In this document: positions 7,559 to 14,536 of the stretch, one piece after another
Layout: each line of letters begins with the position of its first letter
Position numbering within the stretch: position 1 is the stretch's first letter
From: JBDKLC01 sp040384865
GTDB lineage: Bacteria > Patescibacteriota > Minisyncoccia > Phycocordibacterales > CAIZLB01
Assembly: GCA_040384865.1 (NCBI GenBank)
Contig: JAZKIM010000013.1
Coordinates: 1 to 44,295 of the forward strand
DNA: 44,295 nt
Direction: 5' to 3'
Translations under genes and position numbers: made by a program
Notes under the pieces: model-generated
What the model saw: the letters and a program-made list of their open reading frames with translations, nothing else
What the model was told of the DNA's origin: nothing
Database searches by the model: none

Positions 7559-8191
7559 ATGCAAACTCTACAAAACAGACACACCAAGCTGGCACATAAG
7601 AATGATCTGGATAAGACAACGTCGGCACTCAAACTGCACAATTTCGAACCGATAGTGGTACACACCAAAGAAGAAGCTTTAAAAACCATACAGGGCCTTA
7701 TTCCCTTGGGCGCTTCCATAATGAACGGCTCCTCTGAAACCCTTCGGGAAATCGGCTATACCGACGTTCTAAAGAACGGTGAGCATGGCTGGAACAACCT
7801 CCACGATGCCATCCTTACCGAGACTGACCCAGCAAAACAGGCGCTACTTCGACGCCAGTCGGTGGTTTCAGATTTCTATATAGGTAGCGCGCATGCCGTC
7901 ACCGAAACAGGTGAGATCGTGATCGCATCAAATGGAGGGAGCCAGCTCCCCCACCTAGCATTCACCTCACCTAATGTGATAATCGTAACAGGCGCACAGA
8001 AAATCACTTCGACCATGGCTGATGCGTTTCGCCGCCTCGAGGAGTATGTCATACCGCTTGAAGACAAACGCATGCAAAGCGTGTACGGGTTCGGCACCGC
8101 ACATACGAAGACCCTTATTCTCCACAAAGAAAATCCGATGATGGGACGAAAGATCTATGTAATCATAGTGAACGAAAAATTGGGGTTTTAA
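7559..8191 (+). CDS. LUD-domain (LutC/YkgG-like) protein
   Basis: A 210-residue protein of the LUD superfamily, related to LutC of lactate-utilisation clusters and to stand-alone YkgG-type proteins. Recognisable segments are IPLGASIMNGSSETLREIG, SDFYIGSAHAVTETGEIVIASNGGSQL and NVIIVTGAQKITSTMADAFRRLEEYVIPLED. The molecular function of stand-alone members is not established. No lutA/lutB partner is nearby. It pairs divergently with the HxlR regulator in one cassette, which suggests induction by a stress signal. Confidence 0.87.
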   Translation: MQTLQNRHTKLAHKNDLDKTTSALKLHNFEPIVVHTKEEALKTIQGLIPLGASIMNGSSETLREIGYTDVLKNGEHGWNNLHDAILTETDPAKQALLRRQSVVSDFYIGSAHAVTETGEIVIASNGGSQLPHLAFTSPNVIIVTGAQKITSTMADAFRRLEEYVIPLEDKRMQSVYGFGTAHTKTLILHKENPMMGRKIYVIIVNEKLGF

Positions 8192-8194
8192 AAA

Positions 8195-8221
8195 CATAGA
8201 ACAGCCTCAGCAGTCATCAAC
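8195..8221 (+). repeat. Degenerate cassette element, copy 4
   Basis: CATAGAACAGCCTCAGCAG followed by TCATCAAC. Its first four bases have lost the GTTC start, but GAACAGCCTC and AGTC are retained. It begins 3 nt after the LUD stop codon. Confidence 0.65.
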
Positions 8222-8253
8222 AGCTTAAACCCGGCACATGATATAGTGGAATT

Positions 8254-8838
8254 ATGAATTTTCCACAAGGGCTTGGAATTCTCTCGGGAGTATTTCTCAT
8301 AGCAGGGTATATTCCTTATATTTACGAAGTTTTTAGGAAGACGACGATTCCCAATCGAGCCAGTTGGTTTATTTGGTCACTCTCAACAGCAATAATATTA
8401 TTTGGCGTAAGCAACACTGGTACCCACGAAGCAATATGGGTTCCAGTCGCCGATACAGCTGGATGTTTTATTATCTTTATCCTATCTATATTTTACGGTG
8501 TTGGAGGATGGTCAAAAACAGATAAGATTTCTCTGAGTATTACCCTTAGTAGTCTCGTAATATTAGCTTTGACAGGTAATGCATTAATAGCGCTTTTAAT
8601 GAATTTACTCATTTATATCAGTGGTTATGTTTCGACAATTAAAAAAGCCCTGATCGATCCGAAAAGTGAAAGTGTTTTTGCATGGAGTCTTTTCTTTATC
8701 GGTGTTTTATTAAACTTTCTAACAGTTATTATCGGCAGCGACACAGGTTTTGCAGTCTGGCTTTATCCTATAGTCCTCGTCCTTACAGTCGGAACACTTT
8801 ACTTTATTCTAATTAAACCTATATTGTTTCGAAAATAG
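8254..8838 (+). CDS. PQ-loop-like (SemiSWEET/SWEET fold) membrane protein
   Basis: A 194-residue membrane protein with about seven hydrophobic helices. Two related segments, LIAGYIPYIYEVFRKTTIPNRASWFIWSL and YISGYVSTIKKALIDPKSESVFAWSL, repeat the PQ-loop layout (a proline kink, a basic loop, then [SA]W) and suggest a duplicated three-helix bundle as in SWEET sugar transporters. The substrate is unknown. The start has a TATAGT hexamer six bases before the ATG, consistent with leaderless translation. The stop codon abuts the next element at 8839. Confidence 0.72.
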   Translation: MNFPQGLGILSGVFLIAGYIPYIYEVFRKTTIPNRASWFIWSLSTAIILFGVSNTGTHEAIWVPVADTAGCFIIFILSIFYGVGGWSKTDKISLSITLSSLVILALTGNALIALLMNLLIYISGYVSTIKKALIDPKSESVFAWSLFFIGVLLNFLTVIIGSDTGFAVWLYPIVLVLTVGTLYFILIKPILFRK

Positions 8839-8906
8839 GTTCTAACAGCCTCAACTGTCCTCCGCAATACAATTAAACCGCCTTGTTAGGGGGTTTAATT
8901 GTTTAT
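8839..8906 (+). repeat. tRNA-Ser-type cassette element, copy 5, with altered tRNA tail
   Basis: GTTCTAACAGCCTCAACTG starts at the base after the preceding stop codon, then TCCTCCGC and the tRNA-Ser 3' flank. The hairpin top is inverted relative to the other two copies (CCTTGTTAGG here, CCTAACAAGG there). The bases after the hairpin (GGAAGTGAGAAA) match the tRNA-Ser 3' flank beyond the copy-1 repeat. Confidence 0.85.
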
Positions 8907-8955
8907 AGGAAGTGAGAAATCAACGATTTATGAACCTATGCTACTATTTCAGTGT

Positions 8956-9747
8956 ATGAAATCGACAGATATACATCATCTTAAAAACGTCCAGTACAAA
9001 TCTCTTGATGGACTAAAGAAGCGTTGGAAAACATATGAATACCTCAATCCTTCATTTGATATCTATGGTGATGCGATAAAAAAACTTGATCTAACTGGTG
9101 CGGAATCCGTTTTAGAGGTCGGTTGCGGAAGTGGCGAGGTCTTGTCTCGCATGGCTGCAAATGGTCATTCTGGAAAGCTTATTGGTCTTGATATCCATGA
9201 AAATATATTTTCTGAATTTCATACCAATATCGAGTTTATAGTCGGAAGTGCTGATTCTATTCCCTACCCCGATGAATCTTTTGATGTTGTCTTAGCGTTT
9301 TTTATGGTGTATCACATGCCGGACCCCCAATCTGCGATCAAAGAGTGGGTGCGTGTTTTAAAAAAGGGAGGCAAACTTATTATCACAGCCGCAACTATCG
9401 GTAATAAATCAAAAATCAAAAGCCTCAAAGAAAAAGCCGCCAATACTCAGAGTAAGGAAGTGCACAAACTTACAGCAAACTGCACATTTGAAAAGGCAAC
9501 GGAACTGGTAGATTCAATTCTTAACAACCAATATACTCATGTATATAAATCAGAACTGCAAATACCTGATACAAAAATTGTGCTTGATTCTATTGACTCA
9601 GTTAGAGACACTTTCCATCCCCATCCTACAGATGCAGAGTGGCAAGAGGCTATGGGACTAATGCAAAACGAGATTAATTCTGAAATCAGAAAAAATGGTT
9701 ACTTTTCTGACAAAGTAGAACGCGGCCTTTCAGTCTCAGAGAAATAA
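8956..9747 (+). CDS. Class I SAM-dependent methyltransferase
   Basis: A 263-residue enzyme with a canonical Methyltransf_11-type domain. Motif I is VLEVGCGSGEVLSRMA, strand 2 ends in LIGLDIHEN, motif II is SADSIPYPDESFDVVLAFFMVYHMPD and motif III is WVRVLKKGGKLIITAA. The C-terminal part (TFHPHPTDAEWQEAM...) is less conserved. The substrate is unknown. The start at 8956 is eight bases after a TACTAT hexamer, so a leaderless mRNA is likely. The TAA stop directly abuts the element at 9748. It is the only gene in its unit. Confidence 0.87.
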   Translation: MKSTDIHHLKNVQYKSLDGLKKRWKTYEYLNPSFDIYGDAIKKLDLTGAESVLEVGCGSGEVLSRMAANGHSGKLIGLDIHENIFSEFHTNIEFIVGSADSIPYPDESFDVVLAFFMVYHMPDPQSAIKEWVRVLKKGGKLIITAATIGNKSKIKSLKEKAANTQSKEVHKLTANCTFEKATELVDSILNNQYTHVYKSELQIPDTKIVLDSIDSVRDTFHPHPTDAEWQEAMGLMQNEINSEIRKNGYFSDKVERGLSVSEK

Positions 9748-9774
9748 GTTCGAACAGCCTCAACAGTTCCCCGC
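9748..9774 (+). repeat. tRNA-Ser-type cassette element, copy 6
   Basis: GTTCGAACAGCCTCAACAG, identical to the copy 1 core, followed by TTCCCCGC. It begins at the first base after the methyltransferase stop codon and is followed by a strong hairpin. Confidence 0.85.
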
Positions 9775-9780
9775 GCATCT

Positions 9781-9826
9781 AAACAAAATACTATACGCAT
9801 GTTATTGTGCGTATAGTATTTTGTTT
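9781..9826 (+). terminator. Perfect 19-bp hairpin after copy 6
   Basis: Bases 9781-9799 pair perfectly with 9808-9826 around an 8-nt loop; the 3' arm ends in TTTTGTTT followed by TGG. It would stop transcription from the methyltransferase and isolate the next gene. Confidence 0.75.
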
Positions 9827-9913
9827 TGGCTCCAGAAATAAGGTCTAGCACGTTAAGTCGTACACGCCTTAAACTGGGGCTAAAACAAACCCAGAACCTC
9901 ACAAACTAAAATT

Positions 9914-10237
9914 ATGAAAGAGTTCACAATTCAACCCCGGAGAGAGACCAAAGGAGACGAAGCTGCAAGGAAACTAGCGGAAGATCTTCAACGACTGGCG
10001 GTGGATGGCTACCCAGACATGGAAGAGGTCTACCCCACCCGTCCAATATTTCGACATATCGCGCCTTTACGAAAAATATTCAAAGACGCAGACTCTGCCA
10101 GCGTCGACCTGAACAAGGAGGCCAACCTCTACATGACCGTCAAAAAGAAGGGATACAAGGATGCTATTCTCATCGTTGATTTTCACCTAGATGGACAAGT
10201 TGTTACCGTCAACGCAACCTACTCTCATTGGATGTAA
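9914..10237 (+). CDS. Small hypothetical protein
   Basis: Not recognised. A 107-residue soluble protein with a charged helical N-terminus (RRETKGDEAARKLAEDLQRLAVD), a central basic helix (FRHIAPLRKIFKDA) and beta-like C-terminal strands (DAILIVDFHLDGQVVTVNATYSHWM). No signal peptide or membrane segment. GC content is higher than in core genes. It is the last cassette of array A, with a terminator-like hairpin at 10258 and a divergent element at 10300 downstream. Confidence 0.6.
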   Translation: MKEFTIQPRRETKGDEAARKLAEDLQRLAVDGYPDMEEVYPTRPIFRHIAPLRKIFKDADSASVDLNKEANLYMTVKKKGYKDAILIVDFHLDGQVVTVNATYSHWM

Positions 10238-10257
10238 CTCCATTTGTCTTTGCTTGG

Positions 10258-10294
10258 CCCTGCAACAATCCCGCGATACGTTGTGGGGTTTTTG
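10258..10294 (+). terminator. Hairpin with T run after the small hypothetical gene
   Basis: CCCTGCAAC pairs with GTTGTGGGG (two G-T pairs) and is followed by TTTTTG. Confidence 0.6.
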
Positions 10295-10299
10295 TATAA

Positions 10300-10326
10300 G
10301 TTCAAACGGCCTCAACTGTTGTTCAC
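10300..10326 (+). repeat. Divergent cassette element, copy 7, right end of array A
   Basis: GTTCAAACGGCCTCAACTG followed by TTGTTCAC. The core keeps GTTC, AAC and GCCTCAAC; the tRNA-like tail has decayed. No cassette follows: the next gene is an ordinary core-type gene. Confidence 0.72.
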
Positions 10327-10381
10327 AAAAAAACAAATTCGCCCTCCCCTTCTTTATTATTGATGTTACAATACTCAATAT

Positions 10382-10864
10382 ATGAAGCACCCCAAATTGC
10401 GTCCAGCTATCATATGGGAAACGCACGAATATCTTTTTCAGGAAAAAACCACTGACTGGTATTGGGCTGCTGGTATTATCAGCGTCTCACTTGCTGTACT
10501 TTCAATATTCTTTGGAAATGTTCTTCTTGCCCTTCTAATCCTTATCGGAGGATTTGCTCTTTGCGTCTTTGGTGCCCGACGTCCGAATCATCTTCGATTT
10601 GAAATTAACCACACAGGACTTCTCATTGACCGAACCCTTTATCCATACAAAACTCTCGATTCCTTCTGGGTAGAAAACAACATTCACCTCGACCTTCACT
10701 CGAAAGTTATTTTCAAGTCAAAACGAATAGTGACACCCCTTATCGTCATTCCCCTCGAAGAGGTTGACCCTGAAATGCTCAGAGATTTCCTCCTTGATCA
10801 TCTACCGGAAGAGGAACATAGCGAACCGCTCGCACAAAAACTTCTGGAACTTCTCGGCTTCTAG
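10382..10864 (+). CDS. Conserved-type two-helix membrane protein of unknown function
   Basis: A 160-residue protein. A short N-terminus (RPAIIWETHEYLFQEKTTDWYW) precedes two adjacent transmembrane helices (about residues 28-67), then a cytoplasmic PH-like or beta-rich domain (LRFEINHTGLLIDRTLYPYKTLDSFWVE...IVTPLIVIPLEEVDPEMLRDFLLDHL). The layout matches small membrane proteins common in Parcubacteria, but the function is unknown. A TACAAT hexamer lies nine bases before the ATG. It separates array A from the tRNA-Arg of array B and is AT-rich like the core genes. Confidence 0.75.
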   Translation: MKHPKLRPAIIWETHEYLFQEKTTDWYWAAGIISVSLAVLSIFFGNVLLALLILIGGFALCVFGARRPNHLRFEINHTGLLIDRTLYPYKTLDSFWVENNIHLDLHSKVIFKSKRIVTPLIVIPLEEVDPEMLRDFLLDHLPEEEHSEPLAQKLLELLGF

Positions 10865-10925
10865 TCATTTAGATTGAATTATGATATTTTGACCCATACA
10901 CTTCAAAGAGGTGTGTAATCTGAAT

Positions 10926-10997
10926 GCTCCCGTCGTTCAATGGATAGGACGTAACTTTGCGGAAGTTATGATGCAGGTTCGATTCCTGCCGGGAGCA
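10926..10997 (+). tRNA. tRNA-Arg (GCG anticodon)
   Basis: The acceptor GCTCCCG pairs with CGGGAGC and A is the discriminator. The anticodon arm TAACT-TTGCGGA-AGTTA gives GCG, and the T arm is GCAGG-TTCGATT-CCTGC. CCA is not encoded. Most bacteria read CGU/CGC with an ACG (inosine) tRNA, so GCG is notable. It heads array B; its 3' end GGGAGCAC and the flank ACACTAGTGAGAC recur at 12007 and 12704. Confidence 0.95.
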
Positions 10998-11056
10998 CAC
11001 ACTAGTGAGACAGACTGAATTACCTCGAATTCGATATGTAAGTTAAAATGGCAATT

Positions 11057-11920
11057 ATGACAGAAGATACTATTGTTGTTGATAAAAAATATATTCCCTT
11101 AGATAAATCATGGATCATTCGCATGGGTATTTTGGACATGGTGAATGAACACGATGATGTTCAGAATTTTCTCGCTACTCAAGAAAATTTAGGAGACGAT
11201 TTGCTTGCACTTAAGAAGGCATCTGGGCGGTGGAAATTTGATAAGGATATCGATGTTGGAGAGTCAGGTACTTTGTATCGCCTGCTAAAATATGTTTCTT
11301 GGAAACAAGAACTTCATAAGAAGTTTATCCTTCAAGAAACCTTAAAGCATCGCAAGATAAATGATGATCAAATCGTTATTCGTCTTTCTCAAACAGAGCT
11401 TCTAAAATATGATAACGGTACTTCCCAATGGGCAAGCGCAGCCGTTCTTCTTGGTGACCCTGAAAGAATCTATAATCCTCCTTTTAAACTTGATCTTACC
11501 TATAAAGCTGTGGAGCATTGGCAGATGCAAAAAGACAAAGGACTTTCTTGGCAACCTCGCCATGACGAAACAATTCTTAGGCAAGCAGAAACTTATTTAA
11601 AATTATTAAATGGAGAAAAGCCTGATTTCATTCCTGAACAGGCCGAAGACTTTTGTTTTGCATATATCTTCGGATATATAACCGCTCAAGAAGGAGAAAA
11701 GAGCTGGCCAGCACTTCGAGGACATGAAAGCAATCGAATTGTTGAAATACAAGAAACATTTAAAGCGGCAAAAGAAGGGGAAAAAATTATTTCTAAAGAT
11801 CATCGGGTGGTCCAAGCTGTTGCTATGTGGGGAAAGGTAAATAAAAAAGAATTAAATATTATATATCCGCAATCTGTTAATAAAAGTTGGCCGCAGTTTT
11901 GGGATTTTCTTAATTCCTAG
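11057..11920 (+). CDS. Hypothetical protein, first gene of array B
   Basis: Not recognised. 287 residues from the ATG at 11057, preferred over 11048 because a TAAAAT hexamer (11044-11049) overlaps the upstream ATG and lies seven bases before this one. The protein is soluble, charged and mostly helical (DVQNFLATQENLGDDLLALKKA, YKAVEHWQMQKDKGLSWQPRHDETILRQAETYLKLL), with a possible all-helical C-terminal half. Its leader (tRNA-Arg flank to -10) closely resembles the leader of the pyrE cassette at 22461-22526. Confidence 0.65.
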   Translation: MTEDTIVVDKKYIPLDKSWIIRMGILDMVNEHDDVQNFLATQENLGDDLLALKKASGRWKFDKDIDVGESGTLYRLLKYVSWKQELHKKFILQETLKHRKINDDQIVIRLSQTELLKYDNGTSQWASAAVLLGDPERIYNPPFKLDLTYKAVEHWQMQKDKGLSWQPRHDETILRQAETYLKLLNGEKPDFIPEQAEDFCFAYIFGYITAQEGEKSWPALRGHESNRIVEIQETFKAAKEGEKIISKDHRVVQAVAMWGKVNKKELNIIYPQSVNKSWPQFWDFLNS

Positions 11921-11957
11921 TCCCGACCGAGGTACTTAAACTTGATATCCAAAAATC

Positions 11958-12034
11958 TTCCAAAGAACCCTTATAGGGTCTCATTTCACATAATCCGAGA
12001 CCTTGAGGGAGCACACACTAGTGAGACCTACCGA
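11958..12034 (+). repeat. Array B cassette element, copy 1
   Basis: About 77 bp repeated at 12656 with roughly ten differences. It holds AGAACCCTTA, then GGTCTCA...GAGACC (an imperfect hairpin), then GGGAGCAC (the tRNA-Arg 3' end) and the tRNA flank ACACTAGTGAGACC. The GGTCTCA half can pair with either GAGACC or the later TGAGACC, so two alternative hairpins are possible. Confidence 0.8.
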
Positions 12035-12093
12035 GGTGGGTGTAAGTTGGTAAGTTATTACACATACTTCATTAATTAAGCTAATATTAAGGT

Positions 12094-12303
12094 ATGGAAA
12101 ATAAAAAAACAGCAAAGTCTTGGTTGATACTAGGTGCGGTCTTTATCATAATTTTGTTCATCGCAGCCTACTTAATTAATTCGAAAATAGTAGAGGTGTC
12201 ATACGGTGCATATACTTTGATATCGGCAATCTTCGGATTCGGTGGAGCACTCTTTCTTCTTGTTGGAATCATCAAATTCATCATCGAGAAGTTTCGAAAA
12301 TAG
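12094..12303 (+). CDS. Small two-helix membrane protein
   Basis: A 69-residue protein with a basic start (MENKKTAKS) and two transmembrane helices (WLILGAVFIIILFIAAYLI and TLISAIFGFGGALFLLVGIIKFII). Function unknown. A TAATAT hexamer lies six bases before the ATG, consistent with a leaderless start. The next membrane gene begins 4 nt after its stop, so the pair is probably co-transcribed as one cassette. Confidence 0.7.
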   Translation: MENKKTAKSWLILGAVFIIILFIAAYLINSKIVEVSYGAYTLISAIFGFGGALFLLVGIIKFIIEKFRK

Positions 12304-12307
12304 GTTT

Positions 12308-12619
12308 ATGGATCGTTTTGCCTTTGTTGTTATATTTCTTCTCTTTCTCGTGCTTGCGGGAGTGTATGTATTTGCTCCATATCTCTACGGGTCTGTATCA
12401 AATGGAGAGTTATCGGTTTGGTTTTACCCAGCCTTTTTCATCAACGGATTACTCGTCGTTCTCTCAATAAAGTATCTCCATAAAAAATATGGGAAAGAAT
12501 ATGATAAGGCTTATGCGATGTCGTATACGCCTAAAAATAAATATGGCTGGTATGCACTCTGGTTCTTTATCATTTTCATGATCCTTTTCTATACTTACGC
12601 GGTTTTGACAAAAAGATAG
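12308..12619 (+). CDS. Small three-helix membrane protein
   Basis: 103 residues from the ATG at 12308, chosen because it directly follows the previous stop and starts a hydrophobic helix (MDRFAFVVIFLLFLVLAGVYVF). Further helices are at VWFYPAFFINGLLVVLSI and GWYALWFFIIFMILFYTYAVL. A cytoplasmic loop is rich in Lys and Tyr (KYLHKKYGKEYDKAYAMSYTPKNKY). Function unknown; probably a partner of the 69-residue protein just upstream. Confidence 0.7.
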   Translation: MDRFAFVVIFLLFLVLAGVYVFAPYLYGSVSNGELSVWFYPAFFINGLLVVLSIKYLHKKYGKEYDKAYAMSYTPKNKYGWYALWFFIIFMILFYTYAVLTKR

Positions 12620-12655
12620 GCTGAGCGAAGTGCTTCAAAATGATCTCCTAAAATA

Positions 12656-12733
12656 TTCCAAAGAACCCTTACAGGGTCTCACGTCACATAATCCGAGACC
12701 TAGCGGGAGCACCCTTTAGTGAGACAGACCGAG
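12656..12733 (+). repeat. Array B cassette element, copy 2, right end of array B
   Basis: Second copy of the element at 11958: AGAACCCTTA, GGTCTCA, ACATAATCCGAGACCT, GGGAGCAC and TAGTGAGAC in the same order and spacing. It closes the two-gene membrane-protein unit. Core genes begin at 12815. Confidence 0.8.
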
Positions 12734-12814
12734 AGGCTTGAGAATAGGTAGGTTGCTACTTCAATTTTAGACCGAGCAAGAGCATAATATTTCCAATTGG
12801 TTTATAATACTTTC

Positions 12815-13030
12815 ATGTCTCTTTTAAACCTCCCCCTTATCATGACCGGCATTTTTGCCTTCGTCATGCTTGCTTACTGGCTTGGCGCCTTCTTCATTTT
12901 GTATCACCTCATCCGTTTCGGGGTTGGCTCAAGTCCTAAAAAGATGTCTGTCATCTTTCTTGCCGGCTCACTCCTCCTTTCAATTGTTGTTGTACTTCTG
13001 TTCGGCCAGCTTAATTTCATACATCTATAA
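12815..13030 (+). CDS. Small two-helix membrane protein
   Basis: 71 residues from the ATG at 12815 (MSLLNLPLIMTG), which lies six bases after a perfect TATAAT at 12803-12808; an in-frame ATG at 12797 is upstream of that promoter and is rejected. Two transmembrane helices are joined by a short basic loop (FGVGSSPKKMSV). It ends 2 nt before the PH-domain membrane gene, so the two form an operon. Function unknown. Confidence 0.7.
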   Translation: MSLLNLPLIMTGIFAFVMLAYWLGAFFILYHLIRFGVGSSPKKMSVIFLAGSLLLSIVVVLLFGQLNFIHL

Positions 13031-13032
13031 CC

Positions 13033-13614
13033 ATGCTTACCTTCTCTTTTTTTAATAAAACAAACTATACCTTTGAAGGCAAGAAAGATGGAGAACAAGT
13101 TATTTTGTTCCTTCATCGTCACTGGTGGACAATCGCTAATCGTATCCTTATTATCGTTATCGCAGCCTTCGCTCCTTTTGTTGTTGCTGTAGCATTTGGC
13201 CAAATTCTCATAGCTCAAAACCTTATGGCAATATTTGCCTTCCTCTGGGCCTCCTACTACCTCCTCCTCTGGTTCTTTCTTTTCTACATTCTCACCATCT
13301 ACAATCTAAATAGCTGGATCGTTACCAATTTACGAATCATTGATCAACATCAGCGTGGTTTTTTCAATCAGGAAGTAGCAGAGCTCAGTCTCGTCAATAT
13401 TCAAGATGTCTCATTCAAAATGGAAGGAATGATAGCTACTATGATGAACTACGGCAACATAGAGGTACAAACTGCTGGAAACGACCAAAAATTCCGATTT
13501 TCCTCAATTCCAAACCCTCAGCACGTGAAGGATGAGATAATGAAAATCGCCGATAGCGTCAAAGGACACAACGGCGTTTTCAACCCCATAGAGAACCCTC
13601 AAGTTAAGCAGTAG
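13033..13614 (+). CDS. Membrane protein with bacterial PH-like domain
   Basis: A 193-residue protein. An N-terminal soluble segment and two adjacent transmembrane helices (residues about 38-95: IANRILIIVIAAFAPFVVAVAFG and IFAFLWASYYLLLWFFLFYIL) are followed by a PH-like domain. That domain starts SWIVTNLRIIDQHQRGFFNQEVAELSLVNIQDVSFKMEG and continues NYGNIEVQTAG, typical of bPH_2 (YdbT-like) proteins. The role is unknown; such proteins are membrane associated. Its 3' end overlaps the convergent rpsT gene by 11 bp. Confidence 0.8.
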   Translation: MLTFSFFNKTNYTFEGKKDGEQVILFLHRHWWTIANRILIIVIAAFAPFVVAVAFGQILIAQNLMAIFAFLWASYYLLLWFFLFYILTIYNLNSWIVTNLRIIDQHQRGFFNQEVAELSLVNIQDVSFKMEGMIATMMNYGNIEVQTAGNDQKFRFSSIPNPQHVKDEIMKIADSVKGHNGVFNPIENPQVKQ

Positions 13615-13870
13615 CCTTTCTGACCATAGCAGCAAGACGAGACTTTTTTCGATCGGCGGTACCCTTCTTGATCAAACCTCCCTTAGCCGCCTTATCAATT
13701 GCTTTGTAAGCAAGAGAAAGGGACTTCATCGCCGCTGCTTTTTCCGCTTTTGTAGCAACCTTTTTAACCTCCTTGACCGCATCGTCAAGCTTCTTTTTTC
13801 GTCTAACGTTAAAGACATGCTTCTTGGCTGAACCTCGGAGCGCCTTTTTTGCTGATTTGGTGATTGGCAT
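13604..13870 (-). CDS. rpsT: 30S ribosomal protein S20
   Basis: An 88-residue Lys/Arg-rich, Ala-rich helical protein with the S20 pattern: MPITKSAKKALRGSAKKHVFNVRRKKKL at the N-terminus and AYKAIDKAAKGGLIKKGTADRKKSRLAAMV at the C-terminus. It binds 16S rRNA at the bottom of the small subunit. It is divergent from ruvA and convergent with the PH-domain gene. Confidence 0.95.
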   Translation of the reverse strand: MPITKSAKKALRGSAKKHVFNVRRKKKLDDAVKEVKKVATKAEKAAAMKSLSLAYKAIDKAAKGGLIKKGTADRKKSRLAAMVRKATA

Positions 13871-13912
13871 ATGTGGCAGTCATCGTAGCAGAATGTCTGG
13901 TAGAATACAAGC

Positions 13913-14494
13913 ATGATTGCATATTTAGCCGGTACAGTAATACATAAAGATCTCAAATATCTTGTCATAGATACAGGGGGTATTGGCTACAAGGTTTCTG
14001 CCCCTATCGACCAAATGAAAGCGGCAAAAGAAGGTGAAAAGACCCAATTTTGGATATATACCGTAGTACGAGAAGACGCTCTTGATCTTTATGGCTTTGC
14101 CGACAAAGAAACTTTAAAGTTTTTTGAGCTCCTCATCACCATTTCTGGCATTGGCCCTAAATCAGCCCTTGGTATTTTAAGCGCCGCCCCTCTTTCGTCA
14201 TTGCGCGAAGCTGTAGTAACCGGCGAAACAGCCTACCTCACAAAAATAGGTGGCATTGGGAAGAAAATTGCTGACAAGATTGTATTAGAACTCAAAGGCA
14301 AGGTTGTGTTTAGTGCAGACGAGACAATATCTTCAGCAAATAGTCTTGGGCGAGGCGACATGGACGCACTCGAGGCACTTAAATCTCTTGGCTACACCCA
14401 AAAAGAAGCACGTGATGCGCTTGAAGGTTTGGACAAAAAGATAACAGACACAGGGGCAAAAGTGAAAGCGGCGTTGAGAATTTTAGGTTCTTAA
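13913..14494 (+). CDS. ruvA: Holliday junction branch migration protein RuvA
   Basis: A 193-residue RuvA. The N-terminal OB domain (MIAYLAGTVIHKDLKYLVIDTGGIGYKVSAP), tandem helix-hairpin-helix motifs (LITISGIGPKSALGIL and LTKIGGIGKKIADKIVLELKGK) and the C-terminal RuvB-contacting domain (DALEALKSLGYTQKEARDAL) are all present. A TAGAAT hexamer lies six bases before the ATG, indicating a leaderless mRNA. It is separated by 23 kb from ruvB-yebC-ruvC. Confidence 0.96.
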   Translation: MIAYLAGTVIHKDLKYLVIDTGGIGYKVSAPIDQMKAAKEGEKTQFWIYTVVREDALDLYGFADKETLKFFELLITISGIGPKSALGILSAAPLSSLREAVVTGETAYLTKIGGIGKKIADKIVLELKGKVVFSADETISSANSLGRGDMDALEALKSLGYTQKEARDALEGLDKKITDTGAKVKAALRILGS

Positions 14495-14536
14495 CATCTT
14501 AATTTACAGAGCGTATATTCATGATAGAGTGCTGGC

